Shown here: positions 8,372 through 16,771 of the stretch, piece by piece
Numbering within the stretch: the first letter of the stretch is position 1
How the letters are laid out: each line of letters opens with the position of its first letter
Source of the DNA: Tenacibaculum soleae
GTDB taxonomy: Bacteria > Bacteroidota > Bacteroidia > Flavobacteriales > Flavobacteriaceae
Assembly (NCBI RefSeq): GCF_001693415.1
Contig: NZ_MAKX01000001.1
Span: 434,300 to 498,299 of the forward strand
Reading direction: 5' to 3'
DNA: 64,000 nt
Program-made: the position numbers and the translations under genes
The notes under the pieces: generated by a model
What the model was told of the DNA's origin: nothing
What the model saw: only the letters and a program-made list of their open reading frames with translations
Database searches by the model: none

Positions 8372-8997
8372 ATTTCTTGAAATAATTCTGTTAATGGTTT
8401 TCTAACTTTAGGGCGAAACTGTGTATGATCTTCTGAAGAACGATAACCAATTGGAGCAATAACTGCTGCCGATAAGTTTTGTGCATCTAACCCTAAAATT
8501 TCATTGTATTTTTCAACCTCAAAACCTTCCATCGGGCAAGCATCAATTTGTAATTCGGCACAGGCATTTAGTAAATTCCCAAGCGCTAAATACGTTTGTC
8601 TTTTTGTCCAATTGATTTTCTCTTTTGAACTCATTTCATCAATTTTACTTTTCATAAAATCGCCATATTCTTCTAAGTTTTTAACAGCTATTTGTTGTGT
8701 ATTTGCTGTTAATTCTATAAATGCATCTATATCTTCATTTTTAGCTTTTGTATAATTACAAAACACCAATAAGTGAGAAGCATCTGTAATTTGATTTTGA
8801 TTCCAAGATGCTGGTTTTAATTTTTCTCTTATTGCTTTTTTTTCAATAATTAACACCTTATACAGTTGCAATCCGTATGAAGAAACGGAGAGTTGTACTG
8901 CTTGTTTTATTTTTTCTAAATCTGTAAGAGAGACTTTTTTTGCCGAATCAAAAATTTTGGTAGCATAACGCCAATTTAAATGTTTTATAAGTTCCAT
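8368..8997 (-). CDS. NAD(P)H-dependent nitroreductase family oxidoreductase
   Basis: A 209-residue FMN enzyme of the NfsB type. WRYATKIFD at 9-17 is the N-terminal FMN phosphate-binding signature. VSSYGLQLYKVLII, LGNLLNACAELQIDACPMEGFE and the late VIAPIGYRSSEDHTQFRPKVR all match this family. It reduces nitro-aromatics, quinones or flavins in the cytoplasm. It is the first gene of the nitroreductase-YdcZ-GNAT operon. The upstream region has a TAATTTTG box and a perfect 22-bp palindrome at the class II activator position, next to a Crp-family gene. Confidence 0.88.
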   Translation of the reverse strand: MELIKHLNWRYATKIFDSAKKVSLTDLEKIKQAVQLSVSSYGLQLYKVLIIEKKAIREKLKPASWNQNQITDASHLLVFCNYTKAKNEDIDAFIELTANTQQIAVKNLEEYGDFMKSKIDEMSSKEKINWTKRQTYLALGNLLNACAELQIDACPMEGFEVEKYNEILGLDAQNLSAAVIAPIGYRSSEDHTQFRPKVRKPLTELFQEI

Positions 8998-9023
8998 AAT
9001 AATCTTGTTTTATAATGATAACA

Positions 9024-9031
9024 CAAAATTA
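9024..9031 (-). promoter_or_regulatory. Promoter -7 box of the nitroreductase operon
   Basis: The minus strand reads TAATTTTG, a match to TAnnTTTG. Transcription should start near 9018, some 20 nt before the ATG. The only upstream TTG (complement of 9055-9057) is 23 bp away and lies inside the palindrome. Confidence 0.6.
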
Positions 9032-9049
9032 TATGGAATTTAAATTGTT

Positions 9050-9071
9050 CACATCAACATATGTTGATGTG
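9050..9071. promoter_or_regulatory. Perfect 22-bp palindrome, probable Crp/Fnr-type operator
   Basis: The left arm is CACATCAACAT and the right arm is its exact complement, with no spacer. The inner part reads TCAAC-ATAT-GTTGA, the 5-4-5 geometry of Crp/Fnr family sites. Its centre (9060.5) is 29.5 bp from the first base of the -7 box, about -42 to the expected start. There is no T-run, so it is not a simple terminator of the crp-like gene that stops at 9076. The same geometry recurs at 21381-21394 and 21605-21618. Confidence 0.65.
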
Positions 9072-9075
9072 CTAC

Positions 9076-9675
9076 TTATTTTTTTAAATCTTTTCTAATT
9101 CGGCTTAATTGAGTTGGTGTAATTCCTAAATGAGCTGCAATATGTAATTGTGGTATTCTTTGATCAATATTTGGATGTTTGGCGAGTAACATTAAATACC
9201 TATCGGTCGCATTTTCCATAACCAAAGCTACTTCTCGTTGTTCTTTTTCTACAATCCAATTTTTTTCTAAATAAGCAATATAAAACTCTTTAAGATCATT
9301 ATTTGTATCGATAAAATGACGATATTTTTTATAATTTAAACTGATTAAAACAGTTTTTTCCAATGCTTCTAATGTAAAATTTGAAGGTGTGTTTTTTAAA
9401 TACGAAACCGTTGATCCAGCAAAATCATTTTCTAAAAAAATATTTTTATTGTAAATATTACCATCATAATCGGTTACATAAGCTCTTAAAGCACCTTTGC
9501 AAATAAAATGAATTTGTGAGGCGGTTTGTCCGTTACGCAATAACACTTCTCCTTTTTTAAGTTCTTGAAAGGTAACAATGGAAGCTATGAGTGATTTTGA
9601 GTTTTCTGAAATAGGAGCATAACTTTCAAATTTTTTAAAAAGATCTGCGATGTATTTTTCTTTGTCAATAGGCAT
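9076..9675 (-). CDS. Crp/Fnr family transcriptional regulator
   Basis: A 199-residue protein with an N-terminal cyclic-nucleotide-like beta-barrel (KKGEVLLRNGQTASQIHFICKGALRAYV, residues about 36-70), a long dimer helix around 125-150 and a C-terminal helix-turn-helix ending HIAAHLGITPTQLSRIRKDLKK. The clustered Cys residues of classical Fnr are absent, so it is unlikely to hold a 4Fe-4S cluster. The usual cAMP-contact residues of E. coli Crp are not evident either. The next gene down is the nitroreductase, and the 22-bp palindrome lies between the two genes, so this protein is the obvious candidate to bind it. Confidence 0.88.
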   Translation of the reverse strand: MPIDKEKYIADLFKKFESYAPISENSKSLIASIVTFQELKKGEVLLRNGQTASQIHFICKGALRAYVTDYDGNIYNKNIFLENDFAGSTVSYLKNTPSNFTLEALEKTVLISLNYKKYRHFIDTNNDLKEFYIAYLEKNWIVEKEQREVALVMENATDRYLMLLAKHPNIDQRIPQLHIAAHLGITPTQLSRIRKDLKK

Positions 9676-9888
9676 TTATAATTCTTTTAAACTTAATTGA
9701 TACTTTTTTAAATTAACATCCATTTGTTTTTTTGCTAATTTAATAGCTTTTGTATAAACTTGCTTTGCGTGTTTCTTTTTTCCTAGTTTTTTATAGGCAT
9801 TTCCCAAGCTATTATAGATAAGAGCCGATGTAGGGAATTTAACAAGGTATATATTATATAGCTCAGTCGCTTTTTTTAATTTATGTCT
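9676..9888 (-). pseudogene. Remnant of a tetratricopeptide-repeat gene
   Basis: The minus strand stays open from about 9888 to a TAA at 9676-9678 and encodes the end of a TPR protein: RHKLKKATELYNIYLVKFPT, then the TPR core ALIYNSLGNAYKKLGKKKHA, then KQVYTKAIKLAKKQMDV. The only in-frame ATG is near the C-terminus and a stop lies further upstream, so the N-terminal part of the gene is gone. The stop directly abuts the start codon of the Crp-family gene. It is probably the tail of a larger TPR-containing protein removed by deletion. The rest of the gap, 9889-10060, shows only AT-rich sequence with no feature. Confidence 0.7.
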
Positions 9889-10060
9889 TTGATTTACAAT
9901 AATAATTTTCAGCTTTTTACTATGGTAATAATTTTTTAAAAACCAATAGCATAAATGTTTTTAACACACCTCACTAACAACTACAAACCAATTGATTAAT
10001 TATTATTTTTTTTAACGAATAGTTTCCGGATCATATTATTTAATAACATTGGCTCTATAT

Positions 10061-11167
10061 TTATAATACCAAATCAAAACTCAATTTTTCAAATTCAATT
10101 CCGTTTACAATAATGGAAACTTGATGCTTACCAATATGAAATTTACGTGTAGTAATTATTTTAAAAGATTGTTTTCTAATTATTGATGTAGCTGAGTTTT
10201 CGGCATATACTTTTTCACTAATTTTAAATACTTTTTTAGCTAAGGTTCCGTTTGCTTTTTGATAATACAAACCATATTCTAAACGAATTTTAGCAGCAAT
10301 AATATCGGTATTTAAAAGGTGAAATGAAAACATTAAAGCCTCTCCAATTTTTACATTTGGAGTTTGAATTTTAAAATTTTTGATCTTTATTTTATCAATA
10401 GTACCAAAACCAAATAAGGTCATTATCTCTTGATTGCCTTCTTTTAACAAAGTTCTACTAGCATGTTTTAAAAGTTTGTCAACCTCAACCGTTTTTCCTT
10501 GCCAGTTTTTAACAATATCAATTACAATTACTGGATTGTCTTTTGAAATATCGTTTAAATTATTCGCCACACTTCTACGAACAGATTCTGAAACATCGTT
10601 TTTTAAGTTTTCAAGAATTGGAAGAATTTCTGATGGATTTTCTTTTAAAGCAGGAATCCCAATTCCCCAAGGTAATCTTGGTCTACAGCCTTCGGTAGCA
10701 AGCCTTCTAACCATTGCATGCTTATGGTTTGACCATTCAAATAACTGTGGAATCATAGTAGATGAATAATTAATTATAAAAGGTCTAACAGCAAATTCAC
10801 AACTTGTAAATTGCGTTGTTTTTTCGATTGCTTTTACTGAAATCGTATAATTATCCAATCCGTAAACTTCAATAAAATCAGGAAAAAACATATATTCTAT
10901 GCTTTTTTCGCTTATATTATTTTTTTCTAATTGATCAATTATTTTAAAAATAAAATTTATATTTTTCTCGTAATCTTCTGATAAATGATTTTTTAAAACA
11001 ACGGTAATATGTCGCATTCGTTGTTTTAACTCTTTGTTATCCCAATCAACATCAAAAATATGTTGGAGAAATGATTGTGTGTCAAAATCAGGAATTACTT
11101 GTTTAATAATCTTAGTAAATTGATTAAAAAAATCTTGATTATAAATATTCTTAAATAATTCGGCCAT
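10061..11167 (-). CDS. AlkC-type DNA alkylation repair protein
   Basis: The HEAT-like repeat glycosylase domain shows the family segment MVRRLATEGCRPRLPWGIGI, with Arg, Glu and Trp residues typical of AlkC/AlkD, and repeats ending SVRRSVANNLNDISKDNP. About 100 C-terminal residues form a beta-rich domain (IKNFKIQTPNVKIGEALMFS and onwards), consistent with the Ig-like domain known in AlkC proteins. AlkC removes 3-methyladenine and related lesions. The ATG at 11165-11167 is preferred over one 17 codons upstream, because a TAGTTTTG promoter box at 11188-11195 lies between them and the protein then starts MAELFKNIYNQDFF. It is divergent from the TetR gene. Confidence 0.85.
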   Translation of the reverse strand: MAELFKNIYNQDFFNQFTKIIKQVIPDFDTQSFLQHIFDVDWDNKELKQRMRHITVVLKNHLSEDYEKNINFIFKIIDQLEKNNISEKSIEYMFFPDFIEVYGLDNYTISVKAIEKTTQFTSCEFAVRPFIINYSSTMIPQLFEWSNHKHAMVRRLATEGCRPRLPWGIGIPALKENPSEILPILENLKNDVSESVRRSVANNLNDISKDNPVIVIDIVKNWQGKTVEVDKLLKHASRTLLKEGNQEIMTLFGFGTIDKIKIKNFKIQTPNVKIGEALMFSFHLLNTDIIAAKIRLEYGLYYQKANGTLAKKVFKISEKVYAENSATSIIRKQSFKIITTRKFHIGKHQVSIIVNGIEFEKLSFDLVL

Positions 11168-11187
11168 TAATTTTTGTAATTTTGAAG

Positions 11188-11195
11188 CAAAACTA
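11188..11195 (-). promoter_or_regulatory. Promoter -7 box of the AlkC-type gene
   Basis: The minus strand reads TAGTTTTG, matching TAnnTTTG, 20 bp before the chosen ATG at 11167. A start codon further upstream (11218) would lie outside the transcript from this promoter. Confidence 0.5.
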
Positions 11196-11227
11196 CCAAA
11201 TACATTGATGTATACCACACTTTAAAA

Positions 11228-11863
11228 ATGAGTAAAACCAAAGAAAAAATACTAAACACCTCTAGAATTTTATTTAATGAATTAGGATATGGCAATGTTA
11301 CCATTAGAATGATTGCTTTAAAGTTAAATATGAGTTCAGGTAATTTAAATTATCATTTTAAAAAACGTGAAGATATTTTAGAAGCGCTTTATTTTGAAAT
11401 GGTTGCTACTTTTGATGAACGTATTGCTAATTTAGAGCAACAAACTATCACTTTGGATAAAATGCAAATTGATATTAAAACGAGTATGAAAAGAATGGTT
11501 GATTATACTTTTTTTTGGAGCGATTTGTATAATTTACTTTCATTAAATAAAAAGATAAAAACACATTTTAATACTGTTTACATCCGAAGAAAAAATGGAC
11601 TTGATTTTGTGTTTAATCATTTTATTGAGACACAAATTTTAAAACCTTTTGAGTTTAAAAAAGAACGTGAATTTTTAGTTGAAAGAATGATTAATTTCGG
11701 CAATACATGGTTGTATGCATCGTCTATATATAAAAAAGAAGCGTTTACAAACAAGTATATTAATAATCAAACAAATAGTTTAATAGCTTTATTATATCCG
11801 TACTTAACCGATAAAGGTAAAAAAGAGTTTCAATTACTTGTGCCAACTTTTTTTGATAAATGA
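11228..11863 (+). CDS. TetR/AcrR family transcriptional regulator
   Basis: A 211-residue protein. The N-terminal TetR DNA-binding domain is clear: KEKILNTSRILFNELGYGNVT, then IRMIALKLNMSSGNLNYHF (helix-turn-helix) and KKREDILEALYFEM. The C-terminal ligand domain (about 60-211) is not close to any group recognised here. It is transcribed divergently from the AlkC-type gene over a gap of about 60 bp, so it may control itself and that gene. A strong terminator follows. Confidence 0.88.
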   Translation: MSKTKEKILNTSRILFNELGYGNVTIRMIALKLNMSSGNLNYHFKKREDILEALYFEMVATFDERIANLEQQTITLDKMQIDIKTSMKRMVDYTFFWSDLYNLLSLNKKIKTHFNTVYIRRKNGLDFVFNHFIETQILKPFEFKKEREFLVERMINFGNTWLYASSIYKKEAFTNKYINNQTNSLIALLYPYLTDKGKKEFQLLVPTFFDK

Positions 11864-11891
11864 ATTTTCAGCAACTATTTTTTATAAAAAT

Positions 11892-11929
11892 AAAAACCTC
11901 AATTTCAATAAAGAAGTTGAGGTTTTTTT
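11892..11929. terminator. Bidirectional terminator between tetR-type gene and tRNA-Cys
   Basis: The arms CCTCAATTTC and GAAGTTGAGG (one G-T pair) form a 10-bp stem over the loop AATAAA. A-runs precede and T-runs follow it, so it can end both the plus-strand regulator transcript and the minus-strand tRNA transcript. Confidence 0.85.
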
Positions 11930-11930
11930 G

Positions 11931-12001
11931 AGGTGTCTAGCGGATTCGAACCGCTGTACATGGTTTTGCAAACCATTGCCTAGCCACTCGGCCAAGACAC
12001 C
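11931..12001 (-). tRNA. tRNA-Cys (anticodon GCA)
   Basis: The minus strand folds as a complete cloverleaf. The acceptor stem is GGTGTCT/AGACACC with discriminator U, as expected for tRNA-Cys. The D-arm is in GGCCGAGTGGCTAGGC, the anticodon stem is ATGGT/ACCAT over loop TTGCAAA with anticodon GCA, and the T-arm is GCGG-TTCGAAT-CCGC. The 3' CCA is not encoded. A terminator lies just beyond its 3' end. Confidence 0.97.
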
Positions 12002-12056
12002 TTTTATTAATTAAGACTGCAAATTTACAGTTTTTATTTTTTAACGCAAGCTTTTT

Positions 12057-12419
12057 TTAACTTTTACGCACATCTTTTAATACAATTACTACTTCGGCAA
12101 CATTACCACCAATTGGCGGATTGATTTTAGCAACGCTAACTTCCGCTTCATCAACCAGTTGTATCTCATTAAAGATTCTATCAATAATTCTTTGTGCAAC
12201 ATGTTCTAATAATTTAGATCGAATTGCCATTTCTTCTTTTACAATATGATTTAAGTGCACATAATCAACAGTATCAGTAAGTTCGTCTGTTTTTGCTGAT
12301 TTTTGTAAATCTGCTTTCACCTCTATATCAACTCTATATTCTGAGCCTATTTTAGCTTCTTCTTCTAAACATCCATGATTTGTAAATAATCTGATGTTGT
12401 TTACACGTATAATTCCCAC
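12057..12419 (-). CDS. folB: Dihydroneopterin aldolase
   Basis: A 120-residue protein, the usual length of FolB. It starts with VNNIRLFTNHGCLEEEAKIG, containing the conserved Tyr/Phe-x-x-HG-x-x-x-x-E signature. It also has TVDYVHLNHIVKEEM (Asp-Tyr substrate pocket) and the C-terminal AEVSVAKINPPIGGNVAEV with the conserved Lys and Pro-Pro. It converts 7,8-dihydroneopterin to 6-hydroxymethyl-dihydropterin and glycolaldehyde in folate synthesis. It lies alone between tRNA-Cys and the BNR exoprotein gene. Confidence 0.93.
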   Translation of the reverse strand: MGIIRVNNIRLFTNHGCLEEEAKIGSEYRVDIEVKADLQKSAKTDELTDTVDYVHLNHIVKEEMAIRSKLLEHVAQRIIDRIFNEIQLVDEAEVSVAKINPPIGGNVAEVVIVLKDVRKS

Positions 12420-12516
12420 TTTAAAATTTATTAATGATTATTTATCATGAAAACCAGAAACAAGTTCAGATTATCGAATAAAAACCAAGTATTATCTTAT
12501 TACAAAAATACTCTTT

Positions 12517-15330
12517 TTACTTTACATCAAAAGTCTGTTCATTATTATTAATTACAACTTTATAAGTTCCTTTAGGTAAATAATAAACATCATTTTTCGC
12601 TTTTTTAACTACTGCTTCTTTATATTTTTTAAGATATGCTTTTCTTCCTTTTACAGAAAAAGAAACATCGTACACCGCTTCATTAAATCCTTTATCAATT
12701 GTTACTTCTATCGAGTTTACTAAAATGTCTTTCGCGTAAATTTTTACTTTAGTTTTTCCTGATGTATTACTATAAAACGGAATTGCTACTTCTGGAGTAT
12801 TTGGTTGTAACCATTTGCTCCATGAACTTCCCCAAGAATCTCTTTTTCTAATATTTTTAATAGAAAAAGCAGCTTCTTGACTATTAAACTCTTGTAAAGG
12901 TGCAACATTGGCTTTATACAAACTACGTCCGTGTGTTGCTACAATTAAGTGTTTTGCTGTTGGCTGAATTACTAAATCGTGTACTGCAACGTTTGGTAAT
13001 CCGTTTTTAAATGATTCCCATTTTGTACCTTTATTAAAAGAAACATACAATCCGTTATCAGTACCTAAGTATAAAATATTTTCTTTCTTCGGATCTTCTT
13101 TTATCACATTTACTGGTGATGTTGGAATGGTTTTGCCTATGTTTTTCCATGTTTTCCCATAATCATCCGACATATACACGTAACTTGTAAAATCGTCAAA
13201 TCGATATCCGTTTAAGGTTATATATAGGCGTTCTTTTTTATGTTTTGATGCAATTACACGACTTACCCATAAATTTTGTGGCAAAGAGTTTGATATTTTT
13301 TCCCAACTTCCACCAGCATTTTTACTAACATGTACAAATCCGTCATCAGAACCCACATATAACAATCCGAATTGAAACGGACTTTCAGAAATTGACGTTA
13401 ACGTTCCGTATGCAACATTTCCTTTTTTTTCTCCTTGTGTTAAATCACCCGAAATTGCCTCCCAAGTATCTCCTTTATCTAATGATCGATGTAATTTATT
13501 ACCTCCTAAATATAAAATATCTTGATTGTGTTTTGATAACTGAATTGGAGTTTGCCAGTTAAATCGATAAGGTACTTCACCTAACGTATGCTTCGGCTGT
13601 ATGTATTTTTGTCTTCCTGATGCTCTATCAATACGATAGTAATTACCAAACTGATAGCCTGTATATACAATATTCGGATTACGATCATCAACTGCAACTT
13701 GCATTCCATCGCCACCCATTAAACTTTCGTACGGGTTTTTACCTGTTTGTTTCCAGCGCTTATCAATTTTTGCATTGTTGTTTGCTACCCAAACTCCGTT
13801 ATCTTGCAAACCTCCGTACACTTTATAATTTTTTTGATTATCAGCATAAACCGTATAAAATTGCCCTACCGCAGGCTGATTTGCTTTTATCCAGCTTTCG
13901 CCATCATCATATGAAACATTTAATCCTCCATCATTCCCTTCAACTAAATGTCCTTGTTTTTTCGGGTTTACCCATAATGCTTGATGATCGGCATGTACGT
14001 TTTCTTTACTGATAGATGTAAATGTTTTTCCACCATCTTTAGATTTAATAATTCCAATACCTAAAACATAAATACTATTTTCATCCTGTAGGTCTACTCT
14101 TATTTCACCAAAATAATACCCGTAAGAACTATAAATTCCATCTAAGTAACTTGTGTGCTGCTTTTTCCAATTTTCACCTCCATCTGTTGTTTTAAAAACC
14201 TCTGCTCCTATTACAGGTTCTTCAAAAACAATAGCCATTTCATCTTCTAAAAAGGTCATTAATTCTTTTGGTTTAACACCTCCAGGTCTTAATAATTGTT
14301 TTGCATTTTCTGCTCTAAATTTTTCTTGAAAACCATAAGCTTTCAAATAATTATCTAAAGTTTTGTTTCTTAACGCTAAAACATCAGCAGAACTTAAATT
14401 TTCAAATTGTTTTTTAGAAAGGTTAAAAGATGCTGTTTTCTTACCTTCGGATTTTCTTCTATATTGACTGTCATGTAAAGCGTACACAATGTTTTCATTA
14501 AAAACCGCTAATCCAATTCTACCAACTCCGTCTCCAACAGGAAATCCACTTTCATCAGAAATTTTTGCCCAAGTTGCACCTGCGTCTGTAGATTTATAAA
14601 TTGATGAATTTTTTCCATTACCATCAAAATTCCACGCTTTACGTTCACGTTCCCAAGAAGCTGCATACATTACATTAAAATTTTTTGGTGCTACTGCAAT
14701 ATCTATAATTCCGGTGTTTTCATTAATAAACAGGGTTTTATTCCATGTTTTTCCGCCATCGGTAGTTTTAAAAATTCCGCGTTCGGTATTTGAGGAATAT
14801 AAATGACCGATTACTCCAACTACAACTTCATCTGAATTGTTCGGGTTGATTAATATTCTACCAATATGATGACTATCTGGTAAACCAACATTTGTCCATG
14901 TTTTACCTTTATCCGTAGATTTTAAAATACCAATTCCGGCATAACTAGAGCGCGATGAATTATTTTCACCTGTTCCTACCCAAATAGTCCCACTATTCCA
15001 ATCAACTGCAATATCACCCACATTTTGTGTTGCTGAATTGTCTAAAACTGGCGTAAGGGTTGTTCCGTTATTGTTTGTATACCAAACTCCACCCGAAGCA
15101 TATCCAACATAAAATTCAGTAGTATTATTTGGATTTACATCAATATCAACTACACGACCACTCATTACTGTTGGTCCAATGTTTTTAAAAGCGATGTTTT
15201 TAACTGTTGATGTTTTAGTTAACGCTTCTTTTTGTTGAAGTGATTGTTGAATTTCTGAATAGCTTGTTGGTTGTTGTGCTATTGCTGCTAATGTAAAAAG
15301 AGAAGCAACAAATGTAAAAAGGGTTTTCAT
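12517..15330 (-). CDS. Secreted BNR/VPS10-type beta-propeller protein
   Basis: A 937-residue protein with a Sec signal peptide (MKTLFTFVASLFTLAAIAQ). It carries many Asp-box/BNR repeats of the form STDKGKTW, TTDGGKTW, STDAGATW, TTDGGENW, SKDGGKTF and SDDYGKTW, so it folds as one or two beta-propellers of the sortilin/WD40-YVTN-BNR kind. An insert at about 290-380 is rich in Lys, Glu and Leu and interrupts the repeats. There is no T9SS sorting domain at the C-terminus. Such proteins are often labelled glycosyl hydrolase, but no catalytic site was identified. A TTG-N19-TAATTTC promoter-like element lies upstream. Confidence 0.85.
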   Translation of the reverse strand: MKTLFTFVASLFTLAAIAQQPTSYSEIQQSLQQKEALTKTSTVKNIAFKNIGPTVMSGRVVDIDVNPNNTTEFYVGYASGGVWYTNNNGTTLTPVLDNSATQNVGDIAVDWNSGTIWVGTGENNSSRSSYAGIGILKSTDKGKTWTNVGLPDSHHIGRILINPNNSDEVVVGVIGHLYSSNTERGIFKTTDGGKTWNKTLFINENTGIIDIAVAPKNFNVMYAASWERERKAWNFDGNGKNSSIYKSTDAGATWAKISDESGFPVGDGVGRIGLAVFNENIVYALHDSQYRRKSEGKKTASFNLSKKQFENLSSADVLALRNKTLDNYLKAYGFQEKFRAENAKQLLRPGGVKPKELMTFLEDEMAIVFEEPVIGAEVFKTTDGGENWKKQHTSYLDGIYSSYGYYFGEIRVDLQDENSIYVLGIGIIKSKDGGKTFTSISKENVHADHQALWVNPKKQGHLVEGNDGGLNVSYDDGESWIKANQPAVGQFYTVYADNQKNYKVYGGLQDNGVWVANNNAKIDKRWKQTGKNPYESLMGGDGMQVAVDDRNPNIVYTGYQFGNYYRIDRASGRQKYIQPKHTLGEVPYRFNWQTPIQLSKHNQDILYLGGNKLHRSLDKGDTWEAISGDLTQGEKKGNVAYGTLTSISESPFQFGLLYVGSDDGFVHVSKNAGGSWEKISNSLPQNLWVSRVIASKHKKERLYITLNGYRFDDFTSYVYMSDDYGKTWKNIGKTIPTSPVNVIKEDPKKENILYLGTDNGLYVSFNKGTKWESFKNGLPNVAVHDLVIQPTAKHLIVATHGRSLYKANVAPLQEFNSQEAAFSIKNIRKRDSWGSSWSKWLQPNTPEVAIPFYSNTSGKTKVKIYAKDILVNSIEVTIDKGFNEAVYDVSFSVKGRKAYLKKYKEAVVKKAKNDVYYLPKGTYKVVINNNEQTFDVK

Positions 15331-15443
15331 TGTTGTTTGTTTAGAGTTGATGAAATTACTACATGTAAAACCTATATCAAAAAAATTAACAAAACATTGG
15401 TATTTATAACTTTAAACTGCGTTTTTTTCGACTAAAAAAAGAG

Positions 15444-15451
15444 TAGATTTG
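15444..15451 (+). promoter_or_regulatory. Promoter -7 box of the RimK-type gene
   Basis: TAGATTTG matches TAnnTTTG and ends 22 bp before the ATG at 15474. No clear -33 TTG was seen. Confidence 0.5.
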
Positions 15452-15473
15452 TGATATTTCAACATATAAAACT

Positions 15474-16352
15474 ATGACAATTTTTATTCTTTCTGTTAGC
15501 GATCTTATCTATTCAACGCAAAGAATATTTAAAGAAGCTAATCGTCGTGGGCATAAAGTTAAAATTATTAATCACTTGATGTGTTCTATAAAACTTACCA
15601 ATGGTATATCTGAAATAATTTACAAAGGGGAAAATATTATTGATATTCCGGATGTAATTATCCCCAGAATTGGAACTTCTGCATCGAGACATGGTGCTGC
15701 TATTGTTAAAGAGTTTGAAATGAACGGAGTGTATACTACGGCAACTTCTTTAGGTATTTTACAATCGCAAAACAAAGCACGTACCTTACAGATTATGAAT
15801 CGTAAATATATTCCGATTCCAGATACATTGTTTTCTGTAAACCCTGAAAACATAGGTGAACAAATAGATTTTTTGGGCGGAGCTCCTATTATTATAAAAT
15901 TGCAAGAAGGTACACATGGGGCTGGTGTTATTTTAGCTGAAAGTAAAAAATCTGCAAAATCGATTATTGACACGATGTATAGTACCAATACGAGTATTTT
16001 ATTACAAGAGTTTATAGCTGAAAGCAATAGCGAAGATATTCGTGCTTTTGTAATAAATGACAAAGTAGTTTCGTCTATGAAACGAAAAGGTTTGGAAGAT
16101 GATTTTCGCTCAAATATTCATCAAGGGGGCAATGGATTTAAAGTTAATTTATCATCCGAAGAAAAAGAAATAGCTATTAAAGCAGCAAAATATTTAAACT
16201 TACCAATTGCTGGTGTTGATATGGTTCGATCAAAAAGGGGACCGTTGCTAATCGAAGTAAATTCAACACCAGGATTACAAGGAATAGAAGCGTATACGAA
16301 AGATAATATAGGAAAAGCTATTGTAAAATCATTAGAAGAAAAACTAACTTAA
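15474..16352 (+). CDS. rimK: RimK-type alpha-L-glutamate ligase (ATP-grasp)
   Basis: A 292-residue ATP-grasp enzyme. It has the N-terminal RimK domain with VIIPRIGTSASRHGAAIVKEFEMNG, the central IIKLQEGTHGAGVILAES nucleotide loop, LLQEFIAESNSEDIRAFV and the metal-binding tail GPLLIEVNSTPGLQGIE. RimK adds glutamate residues to the C-terminus of ribosomal protein S6; related enzymes ligate other amino acids. The full length and motif set match RimK well, but the acceptor cannot be proved from sequence. It is a single-gene unit. Confidence 0.88.
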   Translation: MTIFILSVSDLIYSTQRIFKEANRRGHKVKIINHLMCSIKLTNGISEIIYKGENIIDIPDVIIPRIGTSASRHGAAIVKEFEMNGVYTTATSLGILQSQNKARTLQIMNRKYIPIPDTLFSVNPENIGEQIDFLGGAPIIIKLQEGTHGAGVILAESKKSAKSIIDTMYSTNTSILLQEFIAESNSEDIRAFVINDKVVSSMKRKGLEDDFRSNIHQGGNGFKVNLSSEEKEIAIKAAKYLNLPIAGVDMVRSKRGPLLIEVNSTPGLQGIEAYTKDNIGKAIVKSLEEKLT

Positions 16353-16436
16353 ACCTAATAATCAACCAATTACATTTTTATTTTGTATTATTTTTCCCTT
16401 TCTTTAATTCCAATTAACTAATTAAAACAATAAATT

Positions 16437-16675
16437 TTGGAATTAATTATCAGTTTATTAAGTCGTGCAATTGGAGGTAACGTAGCAGGTGCCTTATTAA
16501 AAAAATTCTGGCTAAGAACTCTTTAGAATTCGGTTATAGGTATTTTGGTGCACAACTATTAGGAATGCTTGGTATTGATATTGGTGGTATTTTAGGGAAT
16601 ATTGCTGGTAGCGGTGTTGGAGGGTTAGTACTTTTAATTATTGTTGGACTTATTAAAAGTGCCATGAAAAAATAA
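16437..16675 (+). pseudogene. Decayed small Gly-rich membrane protein gene
   Basis: Two reading frames together encode a recognisable short glycine-rich membrane protein. The first frame gives LELIISLLSRAIGGNVAGAL and then KKFWLRTL, a TAG stop at the place where a Gly would be expected, and NSVIGIL. The second frame continues with GAQLLGMLGIDIGGILGNIA and a hydrophobic tail ending KSAMKK. A nonsense change and a frameshift, and no ATG start, mark it as a pseudogene. Intact homologues of about 85 residues in this phylum have no known function. A terminator follows at 16701-16730. Nothing else was seen in 16353-16436. Confidence 0.72.
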
Positions 16676-16700
16676 CCATTTAAAGTATATATTATTAATC

Positions 16701-16730
16701 AAGACATCTTAAAAGGTGTCTTTTTAATTT
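16701..16730 (+). terminator. Terminator after the decayed membrane protein gene
   Basis: AAGACATC and GGTGTCTT form a short stem (one A-G mismatch region, loop TTAAAA), followed by a T-run at 16720-16725. It isolates the helicase promoter from upstream transcription. Confidence 0.7.
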
Positions 16731-16755
16731 TATAATACATCCTAATAAATAGCAG

Positions 16756-16763
16756 TACCTTTG
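16756..16763 (+). promoter_or_regulatory. Promoter -7 box of the DEAD-box helicase operon
   Basis: TACCTTTG matches TAnnTTTG. The predicted transcription start is near 16769, which leaves a leader of about 43 nt before the ATG at 16812. Confidence 0.6.
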
Positions 16764-16771
16764 CAACTTCA

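Noticed and set aside
9050..9071. Palindrome as terminator of the Crp-family gene
   Set aside because: No T-run follows on the minus strand and the position matches an activator site for the next promoter.
11168..11218. Longer N-terminus for the AlkC-type protein
   Set aside because: A promoter box lies between the two start codons and the extra residues do not match the family.
13620..14012. 130-codon open frame opposite the BNR protein gene
   Set aside because: It is an antisense shadow of a conserved coding sequence with no ribosome-binding or protein family support.
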